Positions 1 to 7,427 of a stretch of 21,237 nucleotides of DNA are shown here, one piece after another. This stretch comes from JBDTCS01 sp039923455 (GTDB taxonomy: Bacteria > Bacteroidota > Ignavibacteria > Palsa-1295). How positions within the stretch are numbered: position 1 is the stretch's first letter; every line of letters starts with the position of its first letter. The translations under genes were made by a program, and so were the position numbers. The notes under the pieces were generated by a model. That model did not search any database, was not told the origin of the DNA, and worked only from the letters and a program-made list of their open reading frames with translations. The stretch is taken from contig JBDTCS010000189.1 of NCBI GenBank assembly GCA_039923455.1, positions 1 to 21,237 of the forward strand, given 5' to 3'.

Positions 1-646
1 GTGTGATAACGATGGGCGAAGCACCGGTTGCGTGTGCCTCCAACCGCAAGAAATAATGACCTGCGGGAAGCTGCGATGCATCGAACTTCACTTCATGCTC
101 ACCGGCCTGTGTGCGGCCATTCGTCACCGTGGCAACTTCGTCACCGAGCACGTTATAGACTTTGAGCGAAACAATTTGATCCGATGGAAGCGTAAAGTGC
201 ATAGTTGTCACAGATTGCACGGGATTCGGAAAATTCTGTTCGAACCGGACGGCATTAGCTTGCTCGGCACCGCCAACAGCCGACGGACTTGCATTCATGC
301 TACCGGTCATGCCTTGATCGAAGTGAGCATCACACTGATAGGCATACTCACCCGCAACTCTCACGACATACGAGAACGAAGTACCACTCGAAATTGGCCC
401 AAACGAATCGGCACCAGACGGAACGGCAAACAATCGAAGCGGATGAAACTCAAAACTTCCCACCCACATTATGGTGTCGCCAACATTCATATTTAGTGAC
501 GAGGGACTATATGTATTGCCGAGGTTACCTCCAAAGTTGATCGTGTGCGTCGTGGCATAACCCATCGAGCCACAAAAAACAAACAATGCAACGATCGAAG
601 TTAAAACGAAAGCACGAGAGGGGGATAAAATTTTAGCACCGAGCAT
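1..646 (-). CDS. T9SS-secreted cupredoxin (plastocyanin-like), partial at window edge
   Basis: 215 codons are visible from the ATG at 646 and no stop is reached, so the last few residues lie outside the window. Residues 1-31 are a signal peptide ending near GYA. Residues 33-118 form a cupredoxin domain: His68 (FEFHPL), then Cys105, His108 and Met113 in YQCDAHFDQGM, which is the complete ligand set and spacing of a type-1 blue-copper site. From about 136 (EQNFPNPV) a T9SS type A sorting domain follows, with LKVYNVLGDEVATV and LPAGHYFLRL, reaching its usual end at the window edge. A GGAG ribosome site lies about 9 nt before the ATG. Inferred role: a copper electron-transfer protein exported to the cell surface or medium. 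Cupredoxins usually act in the periplasm, so the sorting domain is notable. The fold and ligands are clear; the redox partner is unknown. Confidence 0.88.
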   Translation of the reverse strand, partial: MLGAKILSPSRAFVLTSIVALFVFCGSMGYATTHTINFGGNLGNTYSPSSLNMNVGDTIMWVGSFEFHPLRLFAVPSGADSFGPISSGTSFSYVVRVAGEYAYQCDAHFDQGMTGSMNASPSAVGGAEQANAVRFEQNFPNPVQSVTTMHFTLPSDQIVSLKVYNVLGDEVATVTNGRTQAGEHEVKFDASQLPAGHYFLRLEAHATGASPIVIT

Positions 647-976
647 GGGATTCTCCGAATTATCAATGGAAATATAGATTTTCGCAAAAAAAATTGAACT
701 GTCTTCACTATGCAAATCTACACAAGATTCATGCTCAAGCTGCCAATATCTACATTTTTTGTGTGAATTAAGCCCAAATTGACTTATTTCGGCATGAAAC
801 TCAGACGGCTACTCAGCTCAAAAAATATTGTAGTACTTCTGTAGTAGTGGATTGTTGCTGAAAAGGAAGTATGTTTGCCGTGCAAACTTCCGAGCTCTCT
901 GTTCCAGCGGCGACAAGGAATTGCACGTCTCACTCGTGTTTTTTTGAACCAGCAAATATTAGTCGGAACCACCATC
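647..976. other. Divergent intergenic region
   Basis: About 330 bases between the divergent cupredoxin and OmpA genes. It holds the minus-strand -10 candidate at 713-720 and an AAGGAAG purine tract at 863-869 that could serve a TTG start at 875. I see no convincing plus-strand promoter and no RNA gene. Part of it (875-976) may be the 5' end of the OmpA reading frame if the TTG start is used. Confidence 0.5.
713..720 (-). promoter_or_regulatory. Bacteroidota-type -10 element upstream of the cupredoxin gene
   Basis: On the minus strand this reads TAGATTTG, matching TAnnTTTG, about 67 nt before the cupredoxin start. The nearest upstream TTG elements sit 15 and 23 nt away, so the -33 element is not ideal. 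The call is by pattern only. Confidence 0.4.
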
Positions 977-3049
977 GTGAAAAATCGTCAAACAACCTTC
1001 TTCTTATCGCTAATTCTTTTTGGACTGACGCTCACGGGAGTGCTCGAGAGCGCATCTGCTCAGCACGTTCAGTGGGCATCAAAGGTGCTCAAGTTTTCGA
1101 CGCAATACAACGATAGCGACTGCTCGGCTCGCATGGTACTCGGTAAGCCGAGCGTCCTTCCCAGAGGCGGCGATCATCCGGGCGCACTTGCGTTCGGTAC
1201 GGAAGCCGATGACGGGAAGATCTACGAGAGCAAAGGAGAGCAGTACATTACTGTTGGCTATGCTCGTCCGATGAAAATTCAACAGGTCGGCGTCGCGGAA
1301 AATAATTGCCCGGGTGCAATCACTGCGATCACGCTTATTGACGACAACAACGATGAGCACGAAATCTATAAAGGCTCGACGCAACAGCTTTCGGATGCGG
1401 GACGAATGTTTGATATCTTCTTTCCAATGACGAGTTACAATGTTGCCGCCGTTCGAGTCGATCTGATGCCCGAAGAAGTAAAAGGCTGGAATGAAATCGA
1501 TGCGATTGGTATTTCGGACTCGCATGATTCGATCCTTGCGACGATTCATCTATCTCCGAACGCTGCCTCGGCACACGATGCGAGTGCACCCAAGCCTGAG
1601 AATCTGGGACGGAATATCAATACCGAGTCGAGCGACCTCCCGGACGCGATCTCGCCGGATGGACGCACTCTCTATGTGAGCCGAGATAAGTATGCCGATA
1701 ATGTCGGTGGCGTCGATGGCGGTCGAGATATTTGGTACTCGACGCTACAAGCCGATGGCACGTGGTCAAAGACGCAGAACATGGGCTCACCGCTGAACAA
1801 TAAGTCGCACAATTTTGCCGATGCTGTTACCCCTGACGGAAACACGCTGCTCGTCAACGGTGTATATAACGATGACGGATCTCTGCACGGTGAAGGACTT
1901 AGTTTCACACATCGAACGATGAGTGGCTGGAGTATGCCGGAAGAAGTGCGTATCAAAAATTATTACAACAAGGCCGGCTTCTCGAATGCAGGCTTAGCAC
2001 CGGACGGCAAAACAATTTTGCTTGCCGTGCAGCGTGACGATACACAGGGCGGCGTTGATATATACGCGTCGTTCTTGCAATCGGATGGTTCGTGGTCGGA
2101 GCCGCTGGATCTTGGACCGGACGTGAATACCTTCGCAAATGATTACGGCCCATTCATGGCTGCGGATGGAGTGTCACTTTATTATGCGACTTCCGGTCTG
2201 TCCGGTTACGGTCGCGATGATATCTTCGTTACGCGCCGACTCGATAACACGTGGACGCATTGGTCTGAGCCGGAAAATCTTGGACCGACAATCAACACGC
2301 CTGCTACCGATGCATTTTACATCCTATCTGCTTCCGGTGACTATGCATACTTCGCGTCGAAAGAGTTGAGTTACGGTGACGACGATGTTTTCCGTATCGC
2401 ACTTCCGAAGGCAGCAAAGCCGAAGCCGGTCGTACTGGTTTCCGGTATCGTCTATAACTCGAAGACGCATCAACCGATCGAGTCAAGCATTAAGTATGAG
2501 ACGATCACTGGTGAAGCGCAATCCGGTATTGCGCGATCGAATCCTGCGAACGGTGATTACAAGATTATTCTTCCGGCCGGTGGAAATTATGGTTTCCGTG
2601 CAGAGGCACCAGGCTTCTATCCGACCAGCGAAAATCTCGATACGCGTGGTGTTAATGAGTACAAAGAGATGAAGAAGGATCTCTATCTAACACCGATCGA
2701 AGTTGGCTCGACGATCCGCTTGAACAATATCTTTTTCGAATCTGCGAAAGCAGAACTCAAGACGGAATCTGCTCCGGAGCTTGATCGCGTTGTGAAGTTC
2801 ATGAATGACAATCCAAATATTTCGATCGAAGTCAGTGGGCACACCGATAACGTTGGCAATGATGCAAGCAACATCGCACTTTCGCAAAACCGTGCGAACT
2901 CTGTTGTGAAGTATCTGACGGATAAGGGCGTTTCGGCAGGTCGTATCAAAGCCAAAGGCTACGGTAAATCAAAGCCGATTGCCGCCAACGACACCGACGA
3001 AAACCGTCAGCTCAATCGTCGAGTCGAGTTTACGATTCTGAAAAGCTAA
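977..3049 (+). CDS. OmpA-family protein with discoidin-like domain and PD40 propeller
   Basis: From the GTG at 977 the protein has 690 residues and a standard signal peptide ending ASAQ at 26-29. A TTG at 875 would add 34 residues and has a better ribosome site (AAGGAAG, about 6-8 nt upstream), but it would place an unusually long segment before the hydrophobic core. Order of domains: discoidin-like beta-sandwich about 30-185; five PD40/WD40-like blades about 210-475 (motifs such as SPDGRTLYVSR, GRDIWYS, LGPDVNT, RDDIFV); carboxypeptidase-regulatory-like domain 484-560; OmpA C-terminal domain 585-690. The OmpA domain has GHTDNVG and LSQNRA, with Asp624 and Arg639 expected to grip diaminopimelate in peptidoglycan. 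Role: an outer-membrane-associated protein tied to the cell wall. Related OmpA/PD40 proteins occur with T9SS and gliding machinery, but this one is not next to such genes here. It ends at a strong terminator. Confidence 0.93.
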   Translation: MKNRQTTFFLSLILFGLTLTGVLESASAQHVQWASKVLKFSTQYNDSDCSARMVLGKPSVLPRGGDHPGALAFGTEADDGKIYESKGEQYITVGYARPMKIQQVGVAENNCPGAITAITLIDDNNDEHEIYKGSTQQLSDAGRMFDIFFPMTSYNVAAVRVDLMPEEVKGWNEIDAIGISDSHDSILATIHLSPNAASAHDASAPKPENLGRNINTESSDLPDAISPDGRTLYVSRDKYADNVGGVDGGRDIWYSTLQADGTWSKTQNMGSPLNNKSHNFADAVTPDGNTLLVNGVYNDDGSLHGEGLSFTHRTMSGWSMPEEVRIKNYYNKAGFSNAGLAPDGKTILLAVQRDDTQGGVDIYASFLQSDGSWSEPLDLGPDVNTFANDYGPFMAADGVSLYYATSGLSGYGRDDIFVTRRLDNTWTHWSEPENLGPTINTPATDAFYILSASGDYAYFASKELSYGDDDVFRIALPKAAKPKPVVLVSGIVYNSKTHQPIESSIKYETITGEAQSGIARSNPANGDYKIILPAGGNYGFRAEAPGFYPTSENLDTRGVNEYKEMKKDLYLTPIEVGSTIRLNNIFFESAKAELKTESAPELDRVVKFMNDNPNISIEVSGHTDNVGNDASNIALSQNRANSVVKYLTDKGVSAGRIKAKGYGKSKPIAANDTDENRQLNRRVEFTILKS

Positions 3050-3072
3050 AGTCTCGATCCTGGTGAAGAACG

Positions 3073-3104
3073 GTAGCACGATCGAAAGGTCGTGCTACTT
3101 TTTT
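3073..3104 (+). terminator. Rho-independent terminator after the OmpA gene
   Basis: A perfect 9-bp stem, GTAGCACGA (3073-3081) paired with TCGTGCTAC (3090-3098), has an 8-nt loop and is followed at once by six T residues. It lies 23 nt after the stop at 3049 and separates the OmpA gene from the next operon. Confidence 0.9.
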
Positions 3105-3205
3105 ATGTACAAACCAAGCTTAGCCCATTCTGCAAGTTCAACGAGCACGGATTGAACTTATTGCGCGCATTTATACATAGTACTCCGTCACAAAGACGCT
3201 CATCA

Positions 3206-3213
3206 TAACTTTG
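3206..3213 (+). promoter_or_regulatory. Possible -10 element of the ygiBC-like operon
   Basis: TAACTTTG matches TAnnTTTG but ends only 9 nt before the ATG at 3223, which would give an almost leaderless mRNA. No TTG is seen about 20 nt upstream. An alternative is TTGAAC (3152-3157) with TATACA (3172-3177), but that spacing is 14 nt. Neither is convincing alone. Confidence 0.25.
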
Positions 3214-3222
3214 CTTCATTCC

Positions 3223-3585
3223 ATGCGCCACCTATTTGCATTTCTGATCCTCGCGATCACTGCTGGCACGCTCGCTTCGTGCGAGCGTAAGCCACAAAAG
3301 CTCGATAAGACCACTGATATTAAAGTCTTTAAGGAGAATGCCATCGAGTATGTCGCCCGCACAAAAAAGCTTCCCGATGGTCGCTTGGTGATTCAACTTA
3401 ATCGCAATATTTTTCACGATCATGCACAGATCGGTCACACGGTGCTTGCCGATACACTGCCCGATCTCGGAAAAGAAGATGTGACAACCGAGGAAGAAGA
3501 CGAAGAAGGCGACGTAACGCAAACCAAAGCGCACGTCGATAAGCAATATGATATTCTTTTTAAAGTGGATAGTCTTCGCGAGTGA
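3223..3585 (+). CDS. Small acidic lipoprotein, first gene of a ygiBC-like operon
   Basis: 120 residues from the ATG at 3223; a TTG 12 nt upstream is possible but less likely. Residues 1-20 form a lipoprotein signal with lipobox LASC and lipidation at Cys20. The mature part is polar, with an acidic run (TEEEDEEGD) at about 88-96 and no domain I recognise. Its stop at 3583-3585 lies 5 nt before the ATG of the next gene, so the two are almost certainly co-transcribed and possibly translationally coupled. Inferred location: periplasmic face of a membrane. Its association with the YgiB/YgiC-like pair suggests it is part of the same envelope function, but nothing in the sequence gives a biochemical role. 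Confidence 0.82.
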   Translation: MRHLFAFLILAITAGTLASCERKPQKLDKTTDIKVFKENAIEYVARTKKLPDGRLVIQLNRNIFHDHAQIGHTVLADTLPDLGKEDVTTEEEDEEGDVTQTKAHVDKQYDILFKVDSLRE

Positions 3586-3590
3586 GCGCT

Positions 3591-3986
3591 ATGAACAAGA
3601 AACACACACGCACAAAACCTGAATCGGTTTCCAAAGGCTCACGCATGAAAAGCGCGACTGTCGTGCTTACGCTATTATCCGCTTTGGCGATTGCGGTAAC
3701 AGGATGCAACTCTGAGTCGCCGAAAGAAAAAAGTCCGTATGATGATTACCTCTATGCCGGCAAGGCCTCCGATAGTGGAATGGTCTATTCGCATTATCAT
3801 AACGGCTTCATGCAGTGGTATTTGATGAGCCGCATGTTCAATGGATACGGCTACGGTTTCGGAGGATATCATTACTATCGCTCGAGCCCAGGATACTTTA
3901 CTACAACCGGCGGTGTCGGCGAAGGACATGCATCCGTCTCTCGAGGCGGATTTGGCAGCATCGGCCACGGAAGCTCAGCAGGTTAA
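3591..3986 (+). CDS. YgiB-like glycine/tyrosine-rich lipoprotein
   Basis: 131 residues from the ATG at 3591. An internal ATG at 3645 has AAAGG upstream and would give a textbook lipoprotein signal, so the true start may be there; a GTG at 3582 overlaps the previous stop as GTGA. The lipobox is AVTGC with Cys39 (numbered from 3591). The mature protein has a Gly/Tyr-rich region (GYGYGFGGYHYY) and ends with SRGGFGS plus a short Gly/Ser tail. The RGGFG near the C-terminus, the lipoprotein signal and the following YgiC-like gene all fit the YgiB (DUF1190) family of E. coli, although overall similarity looks low and the protein is shorter. The molecular role of YgiB is not established. The stop codon lies inside the first unit of a 17-bp tandem repeat. 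Confidence 0.75.
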   Translation: MNKKHTRTKPESVSKGSRMKSATVVLTLLSALAIAVTGCNSESPKEKSPYDDYLYAGKASDSGMVYSHYHNGFMQWYLMSRMFNGYGYGFGGYHYYRSSPGYFTTTGGVGEGHASVSRGGFGSIGHGSSAG

Positions 3987-4039
3987 GAAGCTCCGCAGGT
4001 TAAGAAGCTCAGCAGGCTAAGTAGCTCATCTGGTTAAGC
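3972..4039 (+). repeat. Four 17-bp tandem repeats starting at the ygiB-like stop codon
   Basis: The units are AGCTCAGCAGGTTAAGA (3972-3988), AGCTCCGCAGGTTAAGA (3989-4005), AGCTCAGCAGGCTAAGT (4006-4022) and AGCTCATCTGGTTAAGC (4023-4039). The first encodes the terminal Ser-Ser-Ala-Gly and the TAA stop of the ygiB-like gene; the rest fill the gap to the ygiC-like gene. Because 17 is not a multiple of three, the TAA of the first three units falls in three different frames. Confidence 0.93.
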
Positions 4040-4052
4040 ATAATAATATTCT

Positions 4053-5201
4053 ATGCAACGTAAACTTACCACTCCCCGACCCGATTGGATTCAACGTGTC
4101 GAAGCACTCGGCTTTTTTTATCATAGCCTTGGTGCGATGTATTGGGATGAGAGTGCCTACTATAGTTTTGCGATGCCGGAAATTCTTGAACTCGAGAAGA
4201 CGACTGCCACGCTGCATGAAATGTGTCTCGCGGCCGCACAACACATCATCGACAACAAGCTTTACGCAAAGCTCGGTATTGATCCGCGTTTTATTCCACT
4301 GATCGAAGAGAGTTGGAACAACGAGGATCCCGCGATCTACGGCCGCTTCGATCTGCAATACGATGGTCGCAATCCGGCAAAGATGCTTGAGTACAATGCC
4401 GACACTCCGACGAGTTTACTCGAAGCTTCTGTGGTACAGTGGTATTGGTTACAGGATTTCAATGCCGCACTCGATCAGTTCAACTCGATACACGAAAAGC
4501 TGATCGACTATTGGCGCTTCCTCGCGCCGTTTCTTCGTCCCGGTAAAACTATCCATTACACGGGAATGCTCTCGTGTCTCGAAGATCACATCACGCTACA
4601 ATACTTACGCGACACCGCCGAGCAAGCCGACTACAAAACATTTTTGCTCGACATCACCTCGATCGGTTGGGAAAACGAGAAAAAGATCTGGGTCGATGAA
4701 GAAAATAATCCGATGACCAATATTTTCAAACTCTATCCGTGGGAGTGGCTTGTGAAGGAGGAGTTTGGTGCGCACTTGCTCGAGGACACCGCTAAGAGTT
4801 TTTGGATTGAGCCGCCATTCAAAATGCTTTTGAGCAACAAAGGAATATTGCCAATACTATGGGAGCTCTATCCGGATCATCCCAATCTATTGCCGGCGTA
4901 TTTTTCTGATGATGCTCGCAAATCCGAGATCGCAGATAATTGCGCGATCAAACCATTGCTCTCACGCGAAGGAGCGAACATCGACCTCATTTCAAAGGGT
5001 GTGCACATCACGACAGGTGGAGATTATGGCAGCGAGGGCGTGATTTATCAAGCACTTGCACCTCTACCAAACTTCAGCGACAATTATCCCGTAATCGGCT
5101 CGTGGATGATCGGACAAGAGCCCGCCGGCATGGGAATTCGTGAGAGCGACACACTCATAACAACGAACACGAGTAGATTTGTACCGCACGTGATCGAGTG
5201 A
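4053..5201 (+). CDS. ygiC: YgiC-like glutathionylspermidine synthase-family ATP-grasp protein
   Basis: 382 residues, the usual length for stand-alone YgiC/YjfC proteins. Family motifs run throughout: WDESAYYSF at 31-39; GRFDLQYDG and AKMLEYNADTPTSLLEA at 97-125, which form the substrate and ATP-grasp region; LLSNKGILPILWELYP; KPLLSREGANI from 300; IGSWMIGQEPAGMGIRES and the C-terminal TNTSRFVPHVI. The family belongs to the ATP-grasp C-N ligases related to the synthetase half of E. coli Gsp synthetase/amidase, but lacks the amidase half. Whether such proteins make glutathionylspermidine is doubtful, so the real substrate is open. No Shine-Dalgarno is visible and the gene starts 13 nt after the tandem repeat, third in the operon. 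It is convergent with the next gene, with a 14-nt gap. Confidence 0.92.
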   Translation: MQRKLTTPRPDWIQRVEALGFFYHSLGAMYWDESAYYSFAMPEILELEKTTATLHEMCLAAAQHIIDNKLYAKLGIDPRFIPLIEESWNNEDPAIYGRFDLQYDGRNPAKMLEYNADTPTSLLEASVVQWYWLQDFNAALDQFNSIHEKLIDYWRFLAPFLRPGKTIHYTGMLSCLEDHITLQYLRDTAEQADYKTFLLDITSIGWENEKKIWVDEENNPMTNIFKLYPWEWLVKEEFGAHLLEDTAKSFWIEPPFKMLLSNKGILPILWELYPDHPNLLPAYFSDDARKSEIADNCAIKPLLSREGANIDLISKGVHITTGGDYGSEGVIYQALAPLPNFSDNYPVIGSWMIGQEPAGMGIRESDTLITTNTSRFVPHVIE

Positions 5202-5219
5202 TCTCGCTGTGCGTGCTAC
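5186..5219. terminator. Weak hairpin between convergent genes
   Basis: GCACG (5186-5190) and CGAG (5195-5198) pair with CTCG (5203-5206) and CGTGC (5212-5216), with small internal loops. It overlaps both stop codons of the convergent genes. There is no T tract on either strand, so termination here is only a possibility. Confidence 0.3.
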
Positions 5220-7264
5220 CTGATAATATGAAGTGGTAGGGACGCGCTCATCGTTGCGGTCTTGACACGGACAAAATACTCGCCGGACGGTAGCACCTCT
5301 GTACTAATCTTGATCGGCGAGTGATTCGAAAGTGTCACTTGCTTTTGCAAACACAATCGCCCGAGCGCATCGACAATTTCAATACTTCCTTCGCCTAAAT
5401 TCGCATTTGATTCTAACAAGACTTCGTGGGTAGCCGGATTCGGCTGAAGCGTAAGGTTCGGCATAACACCGTAACGAACCCGATCGCTAAGTATCGTTGT
5501 GCCACAACCGAGCTTTGCGCAGAGTTCGGCTGAGAGTGAGTCGGTCTCTAATGTTGCACAAGCAGTTGGTGCGGCCTTCACTACGATTGAGTCAAGCCTT
5601 ACGCGCGAGCAGGAATCATGCGTTGGGAATATCCGAAAAAGCGCGTATGCGATTGTGCTAAATTTCGATTGCACCGTTGCTCCATCGATGTGCACTTTTG
5701 TGCGCCCAAGCCAAAATGAACTTGGAACGTCGATCGAACGACCGCGTACATCGAACGTCCCGCCGTAGATCAAAATGGCCGTATCATAATGCAAAACACA
5801 CTCGAGATCAATAATTGCGACATCCGTCTCGGCAAGTATCGGCATATAGATCGTACCGCCGATCGTGTCGTTCGCACCACCGGTCATATTTAATTTTACG
5901 GCCGTGTGTGGCCTACCATTTCCGAGCAGCGTGATCGTATCTCTTGTACCATCATCTTGCACAATCTCAAGACTTGCCGGATACGCTGTGTCGATTCCGC
6001 CACTGAATGAAAGCGTGATCGTGTCGTTGCCCTTAAGTGCAGACACGGGTTGAGATAGAATCTTATAGTGCGTTGCTCCGACACCTAATAGCGAGAGCGA
6101 TACAAGCGACCGTGAGTCGCACGTTGTTCCTCGCAAATAAATAGTATCGATCATGGTCGGATCACATGCGGAAAGTGTGTCGGCTGCGAACGCTGTTGCA
6201 GGCGTTGCTATGATTGTGTGTGTGCGGCGAGTGATCTTTAGCGAATCACCTCCACTGTTGGTAGTGCGCCAAACACTTCCATTCGGATCGACAGCAAAAA
6301 CAATGTTATCATCGATCGCGGCTATCAGCTTTGTATCGTATGGTGCGGAAGGTCCTCCGATCGAACTCCAGTTACTTCCAAAATCGGTCGAACGATAAAG
6401 CCCTTTGGCAACGCTCTGCACATAGACCGTATGTTTTGCAAGTGCGATCGAGCCGGTATAGAAAGGAATCGTCTGACTTGCAGTTACGCTCCAACTCACG
6501 CCACCATTCGAAGTTACGTAAAGCTCGGACGCCAAATTCGCCGGCGAGGCTGCGTCTTCATTCGCAACATACATCCGCTCCTTGCTGCAAGAATCTATCG
6601 CGAGTGTGTACGAATCAAAATCAACGCGACCGGCGCGAGAATTCCAAGTCAATCCTCGATCGGTGCTAACATACACCGCTGCGTTCGGAGCCGTGCCGGC
6701 AAGCACGAATACATCTCCGACAGGCTCCACACAAAGCCCGGGCATGAACGCTCTGCCTATCGAAACAGAATTCCAACTCATTCCGCCATCTTGTGATACA
6801 TATACTCTCGCTCCGGCGGTTCGAAATGCTTCGGTCACGAATATCTCCTTCGTTGAACTTCCAAATCGCGCGTTCGTTGCCGCGATCTTCAAGATCTGAT
6901 TCCAATTCGCGCCTTGGTCATTCGTCATCCAAACACCATCCAATACAGTGGTGAAGATTCCGGTATTTTTATCGAAGAAAGAAATATCGATGATCGGACT
7001 CACGATCGTATTCGGAAGTGTGACGGGAGTCCAGGAATTTCCGAGATCAGGGCTGCGGACAAGCGTGGAATTTGCTACCCAGAGTATTCCCTCTCGATAA
7101 CACATAGCACCGCCGTTCTCAGTTACGAGTCCCATCAAGCCGGGTGCCGTGTTCGTCCATTGCGCAAAACTTTTTGGCGTCGCAAACAAAACTCCGCTGA
7201 GCACTGCCAAACACAGGACAGCACTCCGAACCAAGTTCGAACCAAAACTTTTGAACAACCGCAT
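5216..7264 (-). CDS. T9SS-sorted BNR-repeat propeller with ASPM-like and cohesin-like domains
   Basis: 682 residues. The signal peptide ends near SFAQ at 32-35. Residues about 36-345 form a beta-propeller with Asp-box (BNR/sortilin-like) motifs: SPDLGNSWTP, TNDQGANWNQ, SQDGGMSWNS, STDRGLTWNS, TSNGGVSWSV and STDFGSNWSS. About 350-452 looks like a HYDIN/ASPM-type immunoglobulin-like domain, and about 455-565 resembles a cohesin fold (LECVLHYDTAILIY). From about 603 (LTLQPNPATHE) a T9SS type A sorting domain runs to the end (SGEYFVRVKT, LPLHIIR). Inferred role: a surface-attached or released adhesin-like protein. Asp boxes alone do not imply sialidase activity, and I see no sialidase catalytic set. 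It is a paralogue of the 12797-14491 protein, which lacks the 350-452 domain. The ATG has no clear Shine-Dalgarno. Confidence 0.9.
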   Translation of the reverse strand: MRLFKSFGSNLVRSAVLCLAVLSGVLFATPKSFAQWTNTAPGLMGLVTENGGAMCYREGILWVANSTLVRSPDLGNSWTPVTLPNTIVSPIIDISFFDKNTGIFTTVLDGVWMTNDQGANWNQILKIAATNARFGSSTKEIFVTEAFRTAGARVYVSQDGGMSWNSVSIGRAFMPGLCVEPVGDVFVLAGTAPNAAVYVSTDRGLTWNSRAGRVDFDSYTLAIDSCSKERMYVANEDAASPANLASELYVTSNGGVSWSVTASQTIPFYTGSIALAKHTVYVQSVAKGLYRSTDFGSNWSSIGGPSAPYDTKLIAAIDDNIVFAVDPNGSVWRTTNSGGDSLKITRRTHTIIATPATAFAADTLSACDPTMIDTIYLRGTTCDSRSLVSLSLLGVGATHYKILSQPVSALKGNDTITLSFSGGIDTAYPASLEIVQDDGTRDTITLLGNGRPHTAVKLNMTGGANDTIGGTIYMPILAETDVAIIDLECVLHYDTAILIYGGTFDVRGRSIDVPSSFWLGRTKVHIDGATVQSKFSTIAYALFRIFPTHDSCSRVRLDSIVVKAAPTACATLETDSLSAELCAKLGCGTTILSDRVRYGVMPNLTLQPNPATHEVLLESNANLGEGSIEIVDALGRLCLQKQVTLSNHSPIKISTEVLPSGEYFVRVKTATMSASLPLHIIR

Positions 7265-7427
7265 TATTGGACGTTTACCCTCTGAGTCTATGGGGAGTGG
7301 GGAGAATCCGAATCTCTACCTCACTCACAGTTCACTACACTAAAGACTCAGAAAAAGGTCAACTGTTACACTTCGAATTACCGATTTATGCAAACCGTCC
7401 ATATTTTGTCAGCCAAGGTGCCTAAGT

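Noticed and set aside
32..496. A 154-codon open frame on the plus strand
   Set aside because: It is antisense to the cupredoxin gene, whose copper site and sorting domain are unmistakable.
871..1116. An ATG-started frame of 81 codons with a good ribosome site
   Set aside because: The product has no protein-like pattern and overlaps the OmpA gene in another frame; the purine tract more likely serves the TTG at 875, if anything.
3972..4039. Consideration of the 17-bp repeats as a CRISPR array
   Set aside because: The units are directly adjacent with no spacers, are too short, and no cas gene is nearby.
6331..6899. Overlapping plus-strand frames of 105-121 codons
   Set aside because: They are antisense shadows of the Asp-box propeller gene at 5216-7264.
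5216..7264. Annotation of the Asp-box proteins as sialidases
   Set aside because: Asp boxes occur in many propellers, and I see no arginine triad or other sialidase catalytic residues.
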